A program made the translations under genes and the position numbers. Shown here piece after piece: positions 48,993 through 57,728 of a stretch of DNA of 64,000 bases (position 1 is its first letter; every line of letters starts with the position of its first letter). The notes beneath the pieces are model-generated. The model saw only the letters and a list, made by a program, of their open reading frames with translations. It was not told the DNA's origin and ran no database searches. This DNA is from Streptomyces sp. NBC_00390. Lineage in GTDB: Bacteria > Actinomycetota > Actinomycetes > Streptomycetales > Streptomycetaceae. Location of the stretch: positions 4,278,001 to 4,342,000 of the forward strand of contig NZ_CP107945.1 of NCBI RefSeq assembly GCF_036057275.1, in the 5' to 3' direction.

Positions 48993-49859
48993 ATGGCCTG
49001 GCGGTGTGCCGGGATCAGTTGGCCGCGAGGCGCCCGGACGGGGGTGCTGGTGTGGGAGGGCGGGCGGGTCAGTCCGTTGGTGGCCGGGAAGGCGGTGGGG
49101 TTCCGGGCCGAGGGGGAGCGGCGCTGTGTCGGGGCGCGGGGCAATCCCTGTCCCGTCGGGGCCGTCGTGTCCGGGCGGGCGACGCAGGCGCGGTGTGCCG
49201 AGTGCGCGCGGCTGGACCGGGCCCATTCGGTGGCCGCGGACACCATGGCCGACGACCCGCGCACGTACCGCGTGTATCTCGCCTGGTTCGGGCCCGGGAT
49301 GCTGAAGGTGGGGATCACCGCCGAGGAGCGTGGCCCGGCGCGTCTGCTGGAGCAGGGGGCCGTGGTGTTCAGCTGGCTGGGCCGTGGGCCGTTGATGGCG
49401 GCGCGGCGGACCGAGGAACTGCTGCGTACGGCGCTGGGAGTGCCCGACCGTATTCCGTACGCCGCCAAGCGGGCGGCTCGTACGGCGCTGCCCGGGGCGG
49501 CGGAGCGGTCTGCCGAGGTCGCCGAGTTGCACCGGCGGGCCCTCGCGTTGCCCGAGTGGGCCCAGTCGCTCGAACGGATGGACTTCGAGGCGGTCGACCA
49601 CACCGGGGTGTTCGGACTCGACGGGCTGGAGCCCGCGAGCGCCGTGGTGCGTGAACTGGTCGACGGCGGCGTCGTCGCGGGGGAGCTCGTCGCGGCGGCC
49701 GGGCCCGATCTGCATCTGCGTACGGCCGGAGAGGGGATCGTCGTGGTCGATACGCGGCTGATGACCGGGTGGTCGCTGACCGCGGCCGAGCCGACCGCGG
49801 GCGTGAGCGTGCCCATGACGGATGTCCGGGCGGGGGATGTCCAGGGCGGACTGTTCTGA
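48993..49859 (+). CDS. DUF2797 family protein
   Basis: A 288-residue soluble protein. A Cys-containing N-terminal region (GNPCPVG, QARCAECARLD) resembles a zinc site. The central YRVYLAWFGPGMLKVGITAE segment is like the GIY-YIG core seen in DUF2797 proteins, followed by WLGRGPLMAARRTEELL. No nuclease activity can be claimed. ATG at 48993 with GGGAGG six bases upstream. First complete gene right of the decayed element. Confidence 0.8.
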   Translation: MAWRCAGISWPRGARTGVLVWEGGRVSPLVAGKAVGFRAEGERRCVGARGNPCPVGAVVSGRATQARCAECARLDRAHSVAADTMADDPRTYRVYLAWFGPGMLKVGITAEERGPARLLEQGAVVFSWLGRGPLMAARRTEELLRTALGVPDRIPYAAKRAARTALPGAAERSAEVAELHRRALALPEWAQSLERMDFEAVDHTGVFGLDGLEPASAVVRELVDGGVVAGELVAAAGPDLHLRTAGEGIVVVDTRLMTGWSLTAAEPTAGVSVPMTDVRAGDVQGGLF

Positions 49860-49947
49860 CCGCGAAGGCAAAGACTTGGATCCCGTTCGGATCCCTTCCG
49901 GTCAACACCCTGGACACCGCCGTGACCTGCGACGGAAGGTGAGTGCC

Positions 49948-50283
49948 ATGAGCATCCGACCTGTCGCGGGCATCGAACCGCCCTATTGGACCGCCGTTTT
50001 CACCTCGCTGCGTCCGGACAGCGCCGAGGGGTACGCCGAGACCGCCGTCCGGATGCGGGAGCTGGTCGAGGAGGTGCCCGGTTTTCTCGGGTACGAGTCG
50101 GCCAGGACACCCGGAGGGCTCGCGATCAGCGTCGGGTACTTCCGTGACGCGGAGTCGATCGCGGCCTGGCAGCAGAACCTGGAACACCGGGCGGCGCAGC
50201 GGCGCGGCCGGGCGGAGTGGTACGACAGCTACAGCGTGCATGTGGGCAAGGTCGAGCGGAGCTACAGCTTTGTGCGGGACTGA
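49948..50283 (+). CDS. Antibiotic biosynthesis monooxygenase (ABM)-fold protein
   Basis: A 111-residue protein with the dimeric ferredoxin-like ABM fold: WTAVFTSLRPDSAEGYAETA, VRMRELVEEVPGFLGYESAR, AISVGYFRDAESIAAWQQN, and HRAAQRRGRAEWYDSY. This pattern is common in small heme- or quinone-related monooxygenases and stress proteins. Catalytic function not assignable. GGAAGGTGAG precedes the ATG. The next gene overlaps its end. Confidence 0.82.
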   Translation: MSIRPVAGIEPPYWTAVFTSLRPDSAEGYAETAVRMRELVEEVPGFLGYESARTPGGLAISVGYFRDAESIAAWQQNLEHRAAQRRGRAEWYDSYSVHVGKVERSYSFVRD

Positions 50284-51181
50284 GACCGGGGAAGCGGCGG
50301 GCACCGCGGGCGAGGCGGCGGAGGTACGGGCGTTCTGGGAGCGGCTGGGACTGCCGGGACTCGTCGACGTCCACACCCACTTCATGCCGGAGCGCGTGCT
50401 GCGCAAGGTGTGGGCCTACTTCGACGCCGCCGGCCCGCTGACCGGCATGGAGTGGCCCATCGCCTACCGCCGCGAGGAGGACGAACGGGTCACGCTGCTG
50501 CGGGAGTTCGGGGTGCGGTCCTTCACCTCGATGCTCTACCCGCACAAGGCAGGGATGGCCGCCTGGCTCAACGGCTGGGCGGCGGACTTCGCGGCGCGGA
50601 CACCCGACTGTGTGCACACGGCGACGCTCTATCCGGAGGAGGGCGTGGAACGGTACGTACGGGAGGCGGTCGAGAGCGGGGCGCGGATCTTCAAGTCGCA
50701 TCTGCAGGTCGGGGCCTACGACCCGGGTGACCTCCTGCTCGACGCGGCCTGGGGACTGCTCGCCGAGGCCCGGATCCCCGTGGTGATGCACTGTGGATCC
50801 GGCCCGGCGCCCGGCAAGTACACCGGCCCCGAGCCGGTCGGCCGACTGCTGGCGCGCCATCCGCGGCTGCGGCTGATCGTGGCGCACATGGGGATGCCCG
50901 AGTACACGGAGTTCCTGGATCTGGCCGAGCGCCATGCGGAGGTCCGTCTCGACACGACGATGGCGTTCACCGACTTCAGCGAGCGCCTCAGCCCGCTGCC
51001 GGAGCGCGAGAAGGCGCGGCTCGCGGACTTCGGGGACCGGATCCTGCTGGGGACGGACTTCCCGAACATCCCGTACCCGTACGCTCATCAGCTCCATGCG
51101 CTCGAGCGCCTCGGGCTTGGGGACGACTGGCTGAGGGCGGTCTGCCACGACAACGGCGCGCGGCTCCTCGCCGGCCCGTGA
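50270..51181 (+). CDS. Amidohydrolase family protein (TIM-barrel metal hydrolase)
   Basis: About 303 residues. The HxH metal motif is in LVDVHTHFMPERVL, a second-shell Lys in RIFKSHLQVGAY, His residues in VVMHCGSG and LIVAHMGMPEY, and the final Asp in ILLGTDFPNIPYPY. It belongs to the ACMSD/aminocarboxymuconate-type amidohydrolase_2 group; substrate unknown. The start is uncertain: TTG at 50270 has GGAG eight bases upstream and overlaps the previous gene by 14 bp, while ATG at 50240 lacks a ribosome site. Confidence 0.82.
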   Translation: MCGTETGEAAGTAGEAAEVRAFWERLGLPGLVDVHTHFMPERVLRKVWAYFDAAGPLTGMEWPIAYRREEDERVTLLREFGVRSFTSMLYPHKAGMAAWLNGWAADFAARTPDCVHTATLYPEEGVERYVREAVESGARIFKSHLQVGAYDPGDLLLDAAWGLLAEARIPVVMHCGSGPAPGKYTGPEPVGRLLARHPRLRLIVAHMGMPEYTEFLDLAERHAEVRLDTTMAFTDFSERLSPLPEREKARLADFGDRILLGTDFPNIPYPYAHQLHALERLGLGDDWLRAVCHDNGARLLAGP

Positions 51182-51256
51182 GCGCGAGCGCCTTTCTCAG
51201 GGAATTCACAGGTTCGGGAAAGAAACCTCTCAGGGCGAGCCCGGAGTGTGGCGGGT

Positions 51257-51994
51257 ATGACCACGATCTCGCCCCGAGGGCGCACCGAACTGCTGAGGCC
51301 GGACGGCAGCCCCGTCCGCGTGCTCGTCGTGGACGACGAGGTGTCGCTCAGCGAGCTGTTGTCGATGGCACTGAGGTACGAGGGGTGGGAGGTGCGCAGC
51401 GCCGGCGACGGTTCGGGGGCGATGCGCACCGCCCGCGAGTTCCGCCCTGACGCCGTCGTGCTGGATGTGATGCTGCCCGACATGGACGGCCTCGCCGTCC
51501 TGCAGCGGCTGCGGCGCGAGCTGCCCGATGTCCCCGTGCTCTTTCTGACCGCGAAGGACGCGGTCGAGGACCGGATCGCGGGGCTGACTGCGGGCGGTGA
51601 CGACTATGTCACCAAGCCCTTCTCGCTGGAGGAGGTCGTGGCGCGGCTGCGTGGGCTGATCCGGCGTTCCGGTGCCGCGACCGTACGCAGCGAGTCGCTG
51701 CTGACGGTGGGGGACCTCACCCTCGACGAGGACAGCCACGACGTGACGCGGGGCGGGGAGTCGATCCATCTGACGGCCACCGAGTTCGAGCTGCTGCGCT
51801 ATCTGATGCGCAATCCGCGGCGCGTGCTGAGCAAGGCGCAGATCCTCGACCGGGTGTGGAGCTACGACTTCGGCGGCCAGGCCAATGTCGTCGAGCTCTA
51901 CATCTCGTACCTGCGCAGGAAGATCGATGCAGGCCGGTCCCCGATGATCCACACCCGGCGCGGCGCGGGATATCTGATCAAGCCCGGTGAGTGA
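51257..51994 (+). CDS. OmpR/PhoB-family response regulator
   Basis: A 245-residue two-component regulator. Receiver: VDDE near residue 26, phospho-Asp70 in AVVLDVMLPDMDG, LFLTAK, and K120 in YVTKPFSLEE. Winged-helix output domain: LTATEFELLRYLMRNPRRVL, SKAQILDRVW, VVELYISYLRRKID. ATG at 51257 with GGAG upstream; a GTG nine bases earlier is possible. It overlaps the histidine kinase gene by eight bases. Confidence 0.93.
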   Translation: MTTISPRGRTELLRPDGSPVRVLVVDDEVSLSELLSMALRYEGWEVRSAGDGSGAMRTAREFRPDAVVLDVMLPDMDGLAVLQRLRRELPDVPVLFLTAKDAVEDRIAGLTAGGDDYVTKPFSLEEVVARLRGLIRRSGAATVRSESLLTVGDLTLDEDSHDVTRGGESIHLTATEFELLRYLMRNPRRVLSKAQILDRVWSYDFGGQANVVELYISYLRRKIDAGRSPMIHTRRGAGYLIKPGE

Positions 51995-53636
51995 GACAGC
52001 CGTGCGGGGGAGGGTGCGGCGGCGCTGGTCGCTGCGGACCCGGCTGGTGGTCTCCGCGGTCGCGCTGATCGCGGTGGTCGCCGCCGTCATCGGCACGGTC
52101 ACATGGATCGCCTTCCGTACCCATCTGTACGGGCAGTTGGACGTGCAGCTGCGTGCGGTGGCGGCGCGGGCGGCCGGGCCGCCGGACATCGTCCAGGAGC
52201 CGCCGCCGGAGTTCCCGAAGGGCAAGCGGCCGCTCGATTTCGTCACGGGCGGCGGGGCGCCCCTGGGCACGATCGGTGCTCAGCTCGCCGAGGACGGCAC
52301 GATCACCGACGCCGCGGCCAGCACCGAGGCGGGGCCGCACCCGTACGGGCCGACCGCGGCCCGGCTCAGCACGGCGCAGACGGCCGCCTTGGCGGAGGTG
52401 CCCCGGGACGAGTCATCGCACACGGTGGAGCTGCCGGGGCTGGGCGACTACCAGGTCATGTACGCGGACGGGGTCCGCGGCGCCTATCTCGTCGGCGTGC
52501 CGACGGCCGATGTGCAGAAGGCGCTGGGCACGCTGGTCGTGGTCGAGCTGAGTGTCACCGGCGCGGGTCTGATCGCCGCAGGCATCGCGGGTGCCTCGCT
52601 CGTCGGGGTCGCGCTGCGCCCGCTGCGGCGGGTCGCGGCCACTGCCCGCCGGGTCTCCGAACTGCCGTTGCACAGCGGTGAGGTGGCGCTGCACGAGCGG
52701 GTGCCGGACGCGGAGGCGGATCCGCGCACCGAGGTCGGCCAGGTCGGGGCGGCACTGAACCGCATGCTCGGGCATGTCGGGTCGGCGCTCGCCGCCCGGC
52801 AGGAGAGCGAGACGCGGGTACGGCAGTTCGTCGCGGACGCCAGCCATGAGCTGCGGACGCCGCTGGCGTCGATCCGCGGGTACGCCGAACTGACGCGGCG
52901 CGGGCGGGAGAAGGACTCCGTCGGTCCGGACACCCGGCACGCGCTGGGCCGGATCGAGGCGGAGGCGAATCGGATGACGGGTCTGGTGGAGGATCTGCTG
53001 CTGCTGGCCCGCCTGGACGCGGGACGCCCGCTCTCCTACGAGAGCGCTGATCTCTCCCCGCTCGTCGTGGACGCGGTCGCGGACGCGCGGGCCGCAGGTC
53101 AGGACCACAGATGGCGCCTTGAGCTGCCGGCCGAGCCGGCGACGGTTCGGGGTGACGCGGCCCGGCTCCATCAAGTGCTGGTCAACCTTCTCGGCAACGC
53201 CTGCGTCCACACCCCGCCGGGGACGACCGTCACCGCGCGGGTGGACATCCGGGCGGGGCGCTCCGGAACGCCCGGTTCCGTCGTCGTGCTCGAGATCGAG
53301 GACAACGGGCCCGGTATCCCGGCCGAGTTGCTTCCCCATGTTTTCGAGCGCTTCGCCCGCGGTGATGCCTCCCGGTCGCGGCATGCCGGAAGCACCGGGC
53401 TCGGTCTCGCCATCGTGCAGGCGGTGGTTGCGGCACACGGCGGCACGGTGACCGTGCGGTCGGTGCCGGGACGCACCGTCTTCGGCGTCGAGATCCCGGC
53501 GGCCTGCCCGAATCCCGCGCTCGCGACCGTGCCGTGCCCTCGGACGGGCTCGCGTACGGCTCACGGCTCTCGCACGACTCCGAGCCTGCGCACGACTCCG
53601 AGCCTGCGTACGACTCGGAGCCCGCGTACGACTTGA
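51987..53636 (+). CDS. Membrane sensor histidine kinase
   Basis: A 549-residue kinase. TM1 (about 18-43), an outer sensor domain of about 140 residues, and TM2 (about 183-210) are followed by HAMP and a HisKA box with His287 in ADASHELRTPLASI. The ATPase domain has LVNLLGNACVHTPPGTTV (N box), IEDNGPGIPAE (G1) and GSTGLGLAIVQAVV (G2). A low-complexity tail repeats SRTTPSLRTTPSLRTTR. Partner of the overlapping response regulator. The adjacent glycosyltransferases suggest a cell-envelope stimulus. Confidence 0.92.
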   Translation: MSETAVRGRVRRRWSLRTRLVVSAVALIAVVAAVIGTVTWIAFRTHLYGQLDVQLRAVAARAAGPPDIVQEPPPEFPKGKRPLDFVTGGGAPLGTIGAQLAEDGTITDAAASTEAGPHPYGPTAARLSTAQTAALAEVPRDESSHTVELPGLGDYQVMYADGVRGAYLVGVPTADVQKALGTLVVVELSVTGAGLIAAGIAGASLVGVALRPLRRVAATARRVSELPLHSGEVALHERVPDAEADPRTEVGQVGAALNRMLGHVGSALAARQESETRVRQFVADASHELRTPLASIRGYAELTRRGREKDSVGPDTRHALGRIEAEANRMTGLVEDLLLLARLDAGRPLSYESADLSPLVVDAVADARAAGQDHRWRLELPAEPATVRGDAARLHQVLVNLLGNACVHTPPGTTVTARVDIRAGRSGTPGSVVVLEIEDNGPGIPAELLPHVFERFARGDASRSRHAGSTGLGLAIVQAVVAAHGGTVTVRSVPGRTVFGVEIPAACPNPALATVPCPRTGSRTAHGSRTTPSLRTTPSLRTTRSPRTT

Positions 53637-53711
53637 GCTCGCGCGCGACTCACAGACAGGGCACAGGCTGAGCACACAGCCGTGACAGCCCGCCCGTCGA
53701 GTGTCGTCAGC

Positions 53712-54983
53712 ATGCGAACCGACACCCATGCGGGGACCCTGCCGGCCCGCGAGCATCTGCTCGCGGAGCCGGCCGGTCGGCCCGTACTCGACGTGGTGAT
53801 TCCCGTCCACAACGAGGAGAACGACCTCGAGCGCTGTGTGCTGCGGCTGCACGAACACCTCACGAGGACGTTCCCCTACAGCTTCCGGATCACCGTCGCG
53901 GACAACGCGAGCACCGACCGTACGCCCGAGGTGGCGGCCCGGCTGGCCCGCTCGATGACCGAAGTGCGGATGCACCGGCTGGAGTTGAAGGGCCGCGGAC
54001 GTGCGCTGCGGACCGTGTGGTCGCACTCCGACGCGCCGGTGCTCGCCTACATGGACGTGGATCTGTCCACGGACCTCAACGCGCTGCTCCCGCTGGTCGC
54101 CCCGCTCATCTCCGGGCACTCGGACCTGGCGATCGGCTCCCGGCTGACCCGCTCCTCGCGTGTGGTGCGCGGCCCCAAGCGTGAGTTCATCTCGCGCGCC
54201 TACAACCTGATCCTGCGCGGATCGCTCGCCGCGCGCTTCTCGGACGCCCAGTGCGGCTTCAAGGCGATCCGGCGGGACGTGGCCGAGCGGCTGCTGCCCA
54301 TGGTCGAGGACACCGGGTGGTTCTTCGACACCGAACTGCTGGTGCTCGCCGAGCGGGCCGGGCTGCGGATCCACGAGGTGCCGGTCGACTGGGTCGACGA
54401 CCCCGACTCCACCGTGCACATCGTGAGCACGGCGACCGAGGACCTCAAGGGCGTCTGGCGGGTCGGTCGGGCGCTCGCGGTCGGCGCCCTGCCGCTGGAC
54501 CGGCTGGCGCGGCCCTTCGGGGACGACCCGCGGGACGGGCAGCTGACCGGAGTACCGGGCGGGCTGGCCCGCCAGCTCGTCGGGTTCTGCGCCGTGGGCG
54601 CGCTGTCCACGGTGCTCTACCTCGCTCTCTACTCGTCCTTCCGGGCCGGGGCGGCTCCCCAGCTCGCCAACGCGGCGGCCCTGCTGCTCTCCGCCGTCGC
54701 CAACACCGCCGCGAACCGGCGGCTCACCTTCGGGGTGCGCGGCCGGGAGCGGGCCATGCGCCATCAGGCGCAGGGCCTTGTCGTGTTCGGCATCGGACTG
54801 GCCCTGACCAGCGGCTCGCTCGCCGCCCTCGACGCGGCGGCGGGCAACCCCTCCCACGGCACCGAACTGGCGGTCCTGATCGCCGCGAACCTGGCCGCCA
54901 CCGTGCTGCGGTTCCTCCTCTTCCGGGCGTGGGTCTTCCCCGAGCGCCGGTACACCCACGACGACATGAGGTACACCCGATGA
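53712..54983 (+). CDS. GT2 glycosyltransferase (dolichyl/polyprenyl-phosphate sugar synthase type) fused to GtrA membrane domain
   Basis: A 423-residue protein. Residues 30-270 are a GT-A fold: VVIPVHNEENDLERCV, VADNASTDRTPEV, AYMDVDLSTDLNAL (DxD), and DAQCGFKAIRRDVAERLLPM. It should charge polyprenyl phosphate with a sugar. Residues about 300-415 are a four-helix GtrA domain (LVGFCAVGALSTVLYLALYS; ANAAALLLSAVANTAANRRL) that may flip the product. The ATG at 53712 follows no clear ribosome site; a GTG at 53682 is the alternative. It overlaps the next gene by ATGA. Confidence 0.87.
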   Translation: MRTDTHAGTLPAREHLLAEPAGRPVLDVVIPVHNEENDLERCVLRLHEHLTRTFPYSFRITVADNASTDRTPEVAARLARSMTEVRMHRLELKGRGRALRTVWSHSDAPVLAYMDVDLSTDLNALLPLVAPLISGHSDLAIGSRLTRSSRVVRGPKREFISRAYNLILRGSLAARFSDAQCGFKAIRRDVAERLLPMVEDTGWFFDTELLVLAERAGLRIHEVPVDWVDDPDSTVHIVSTATEDLKGVWRVGRALAVGALPLDRLARPFGDDPRDGQLTGVPGGLARQLVGFCAVGALSTVLYLALYSSFRAGAAPQLANAAALLLSAVANTAANRRLTFGVRGRERAMRHQAQGLVVFGIGLALTSGSLAALDAAAGNPSHGTELAVLIAANLAATVLRFLLFRAWVFPERRYTHDDMRYTR

Positions 54984-57115
54984 CCACGACCACGACCAGT
55001 CCCCCGCACGGCGGGCCGGCAGGGTCGGGCGCCGCACGCGCCGGACGCGCCGCACGGCTGCTGCACGGCCGTCCGGAGGACGCCCGCTGGGTGCGCCCCG
55101 CCTTCCTCGCCCTGCTGCTTGCGACCACGCTGCTGTACGTCTGGAACCTGGACGCGTCCGGGTACGCCAACTCGTTCTACTCCGCCGCCGCACAGGCCGG
55201 CAGCGAGAGCTGGAAGGCCTTCTTCTTCGGTTCGTCCGACGCGGCGAACTCCATCACCGTCGACAAGCCCCCGGCCGCGCTGTGGCCGATGGCCCTGTCC
55301 GTGCGGTTCTTCGGGCTCGGCTCGTGGCAGATCCTGCTGCCCGAGGTGCTGATGGGCGTCGCGACGGTGGCCGTGCTGTACGCGGCCGTACGCCGGAGTT
55401 TCGGCGCGGCGGCCGGACTGATCGCGGGTGCCGCATTGGCTCTGACTCCGGTCGCGGCCCTGATGTTCCGCTTCAACAACCCGGACGCGCTGCTCGCGCT
55501 GCTGATGACGGTCGCCGTGTACTGCGTGCTCCGTGCCCTCGAAGGGGCGCGGACGAAGTGGCTGGTGTGGGCGGGCGTCGCGGTCGGGTTCGCGTTCCTG
55601 ACGAAGACCCTGCAGGCGTTCCTGATCCTGCCGCCGCTGGCGCTGGTGTACGCGGTGTGCGCACCGACGACCCTGCGCCGCAGGCTCGGCCAACTCGCTC
55701 TCGCCGCAGTGGCCGTGGTGGTCTCCGCCGGCTGGTGGGTGGCGATCGTCGAGCTGTGGCCGACGGCCTCGCGTCCGTACATCGGCGGCTCGCAGACCAA
55801 CAGCTTCCTGGAGCTGACCTTCGGCTACAACGGCCTCGGCCGGATCAACGGCAACGAGACCGGCAGCGTCGGCGGTGGCGGTGGCGGCCGCGGCGGTGGT
55901 GGTGGCTGGGGCGAGACCGGCATCGACCGGATGTTCAACGACACGATCGGCGGCCAGATCTCCTGGCTGCTGCCGGCCGCGCTGCTGCTGCTCGTGGCGG
56001 GCCTGGTGCTCACCCGCAGGGCCGGGCGGACGGACACGGCACGGGCGGCGTTCCTGGTCTGGGGCGGCTCGCTGCTGATCACGACCGCGATCTTCAGCTT
56101 CATGGCCGGGATCTTCCACGAGTACTACACGGTGGCGCTGGCGCCCTGCATCGCGGCGCTCGTCGGCATGGGCGCGACGGTGCTGTGGGAGGAGCGGGCC
56201 GAGCTCGTCTGGTCGGCGGTGCTCGCGGGCACGGTCGCGGTGACGGCCTGGTGGTCGTACACGCTGCTCGGCCGGAGCACCGACTATCTGCCGTGGCTGC
56301 GCCAGGTGGTGCTGATCGGCGGCCTGGTTGCCGCGGTGGGGCTGCTGCTCGCGGGCCGCGCAGGGCGGACCCTGGCGCTCGGGGCGGCCGGGCTCGGACT
56401 CGCGGTGTCGCTCGCGGGACCGGTCGCGTACTCGCTGACCACGGTGAGCGAAGGGCACGCGGGCTCGATCGTGACGGCGGGGCCCGCGGTGGCGGGCGGT
56501 CGCGGGGGGCCGGGCGGCGGCGGTCCGGGTGGCGGCGACGGTATGCGGATGCAGCCGCCCGGTCAGGGCGGACAGGCTCCTGGGCAGGCCCAAGGACAGG
56601 GGCAAGGACAAGGACCGGCGCAGGGCCAGGGTCCGCAGGGCGGGCCGCCCGGCGGCGCGGGGCAGTTTCCCACCGGAGGCGGACCGGGCACGCTGCCCGG
56701 TACGGACGGACGCACGGGCCGGGGCGCCCAGGACGGCGCCGGCCGGGGCGGCGGTATGGGCGGACTTCTCAACGGCGCGAGTGTCGACGCCGAAACGGAG
56801 GCCGCGCTGAAGGAGAACGCAGGGGACTACACCTGGGTCGCCGCGGCCATCGGTTCCCAGAACGCCGCGAGCTACCAACTCGCCACCGAGCAGCCGGTGA
56901 TGCCGATCGGCGGTTTCAACGGCAGCGATCCGTCCCCGACCCTCGCGCAGTTCAAGCAGTACGTGGCGGAGGGGAAGATCCACTACTTCATCGCCGGCAT
57001 GGGGGGTGGGCCGGGCGCAGGCGGCGGCTCGGAGATCACCTCCTGGGTCGAGGAGACCTTCACCGAGGTCACGGTGGGCGGTACGACTCTCTACGACCTG
57101 ACCGACGAGAAATAG
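54980..57115 (+). CDS. ArnT/PMT-type polyprenyl-phosphate-dependent glycosyltransferase, multi-spanning
   Basis: A 711-residue integral membrane protein with about 12 helices. Near the N-terminus LDASGYANSFYSAAAQAGSE carries the acidic residue and context expected of GT39/ArnT-like enzymes, and ITVDKPPAALWPMALSVRFF follows. A Gly-rich insert (GGGGGGRGGGGGW, about residue 300) and a long Gly/Gln/Pro-rich loop (about 505-600) precede an extracytoplasmic C-terminal domain of about 110 residues. It likely takes the sugar made by the GT2-GtrA product and adds it to a surface acceptor. Co-translated through ATGA. Confidence 0.87.
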   Translation: MTTTTTSPPHGGPAGSGAARAGRAARLLHGRPEDARWVRPAFLALLLATTLLYVWNLDASGYANSFYSAAAQAGSESWKAFFFGSSDAANSITVDKPPAALWPMALSVRFFGLGSWQILLPEVLMGVATVAVLYAAVRRSFGAAAGLIAGAALALTPVAALMFRFNNPDALLALLMTVAVYCVLRALEGARTKWLVWAGVAVGFAFLTKTLQAFLILPPLALVYAVCAPTTLRRRLGQLALAAVAVVVSAGWWVAIVELWPTASRPYIGGSQTNSFLELTFGYNGLGRINGNETGSVGGGGGGRGGGGGWGETGIDRMFNDTIGGQISWLLPAALLLLVAGLVLTRRAGRTDTARAAFLVWGGSLLITTAIFSFMAGIFHEYYTVALAPCIAALVGMGATVLWEERAELVWSAVLAGTVAVTAWWSYTLLGRSTDYLPWLRQVVLIGGLVAAVGLLLAGRAGRTLALGAAGLGLAVSLAGPVAYSLTTVSEGHAGSIVTAGPAVAGGRGGPGGGGPGGGDGMRMQPPGQGGQAPGQAQGQGQGQGPAQGQGPQGGPPGGAGQFPTGGGPGTLPGTDGRTGRGAQDGAGRGGGMGGLLNGASVDAETEAALKENAGDYTWVAAAIGSQNAASYQLATEQPVMPIGGFNGSDPSPTLAQFKQYVAEGKIHYFIAGMGGGPGAGGGSEITSWVEETFTEVTVGGTTLYDLTDEK

Positions 57116-57138
57116 CCCTGCACAGGTGGCCCGTCATG

Positions 57139-57606
57139 TCACTGATCGACGAGCCGCGCCGGGAAGCCGCCGGTGGCGATCGGGCCCCATCGCTGTGGTG
57201 TGATGCGGACGATCGACTTGCCCTGCTTCACCATCGCCTGCCGGTACTCGGCCCAGTCCGGGTGCTCGCCCGCGATACTGCGGAAGTACTCCACCAGCGG
57301 CTCCACCGAGTCGGGGGAGTCGATCACCTCGGCCGTCCCGTCGATCTGCACCCACGGGCCGTCCCACTCGTCCGACAGGACGATCACGCTGACCCGCTCG
57401 TCGCGCTTGGCGTTACGGGTCTTGGCGCGCTCCGGGTAGGTCGACACGACGATCCGGCCCGAGTCGTCGACCCCGCAGGTCAGCGGAGATCCCTGCGGGC
57501 CGCCATCGGCGCGGCGGGTCAGCAGGATCGCGCGATGACGGGGGCGTACGAACTCCAGCAACTGCTCATGGTCCACCGTGGTGTTGGTGGCGATATTGGG
57601 TGCCAT
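57139..57606 (-). CDS. PPOX-class F420/FMN-dependent oxidoreductase
   Basis: A 155-residue split-barrel protein of the pyridoxamine-5-phosphate-oxidase-like class (HRAILLTRRADGGPQGSPLT; GRIVVSTYPERAKTRNAKRD; VSVIVLSDEWDGPWVQIDGT). Actinobacterial members of this group mostly use F420. The C-terminal KSIVRITPQRWGPIAT is typical. Start ATG at 57606, convergent with the glycosyltransferase gene. Substrate unknown. Confidence 0.87.
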   Translation of the reverse strand: MAPNIATNTTVDHEQLLEFVRPRHRAILLTRRADGGPQGSPLTCGVDDSGRIVVSTYPERAKTRNAKRDERVSVIVLSDEWDGPWVQIDGTAEVIDSPDSVEPLVEYFRSIAGEHPDWAEYRQAMVKQGKSIVRITPQRWGPIATGGFPARLVDQ

Positions 57607-57728
57607 GGACCGCACCTTACGGGCGTGCGCCACGGGAGCGGGGGTGGCAGGCCGTCCCTTGCCTGCCGCCCCCTGGGGAACACCCCCGTGCCCGGCCGCG
57701 TATCCGCTCGGACACGGCCGGGGTCCGG

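Noticed and set aside
52413..55193. 926-residue leftward open frame
   Set aside because: Antisense to the histidine kinase and glycosyltransferase genes, which have clear motifs and good junctions.
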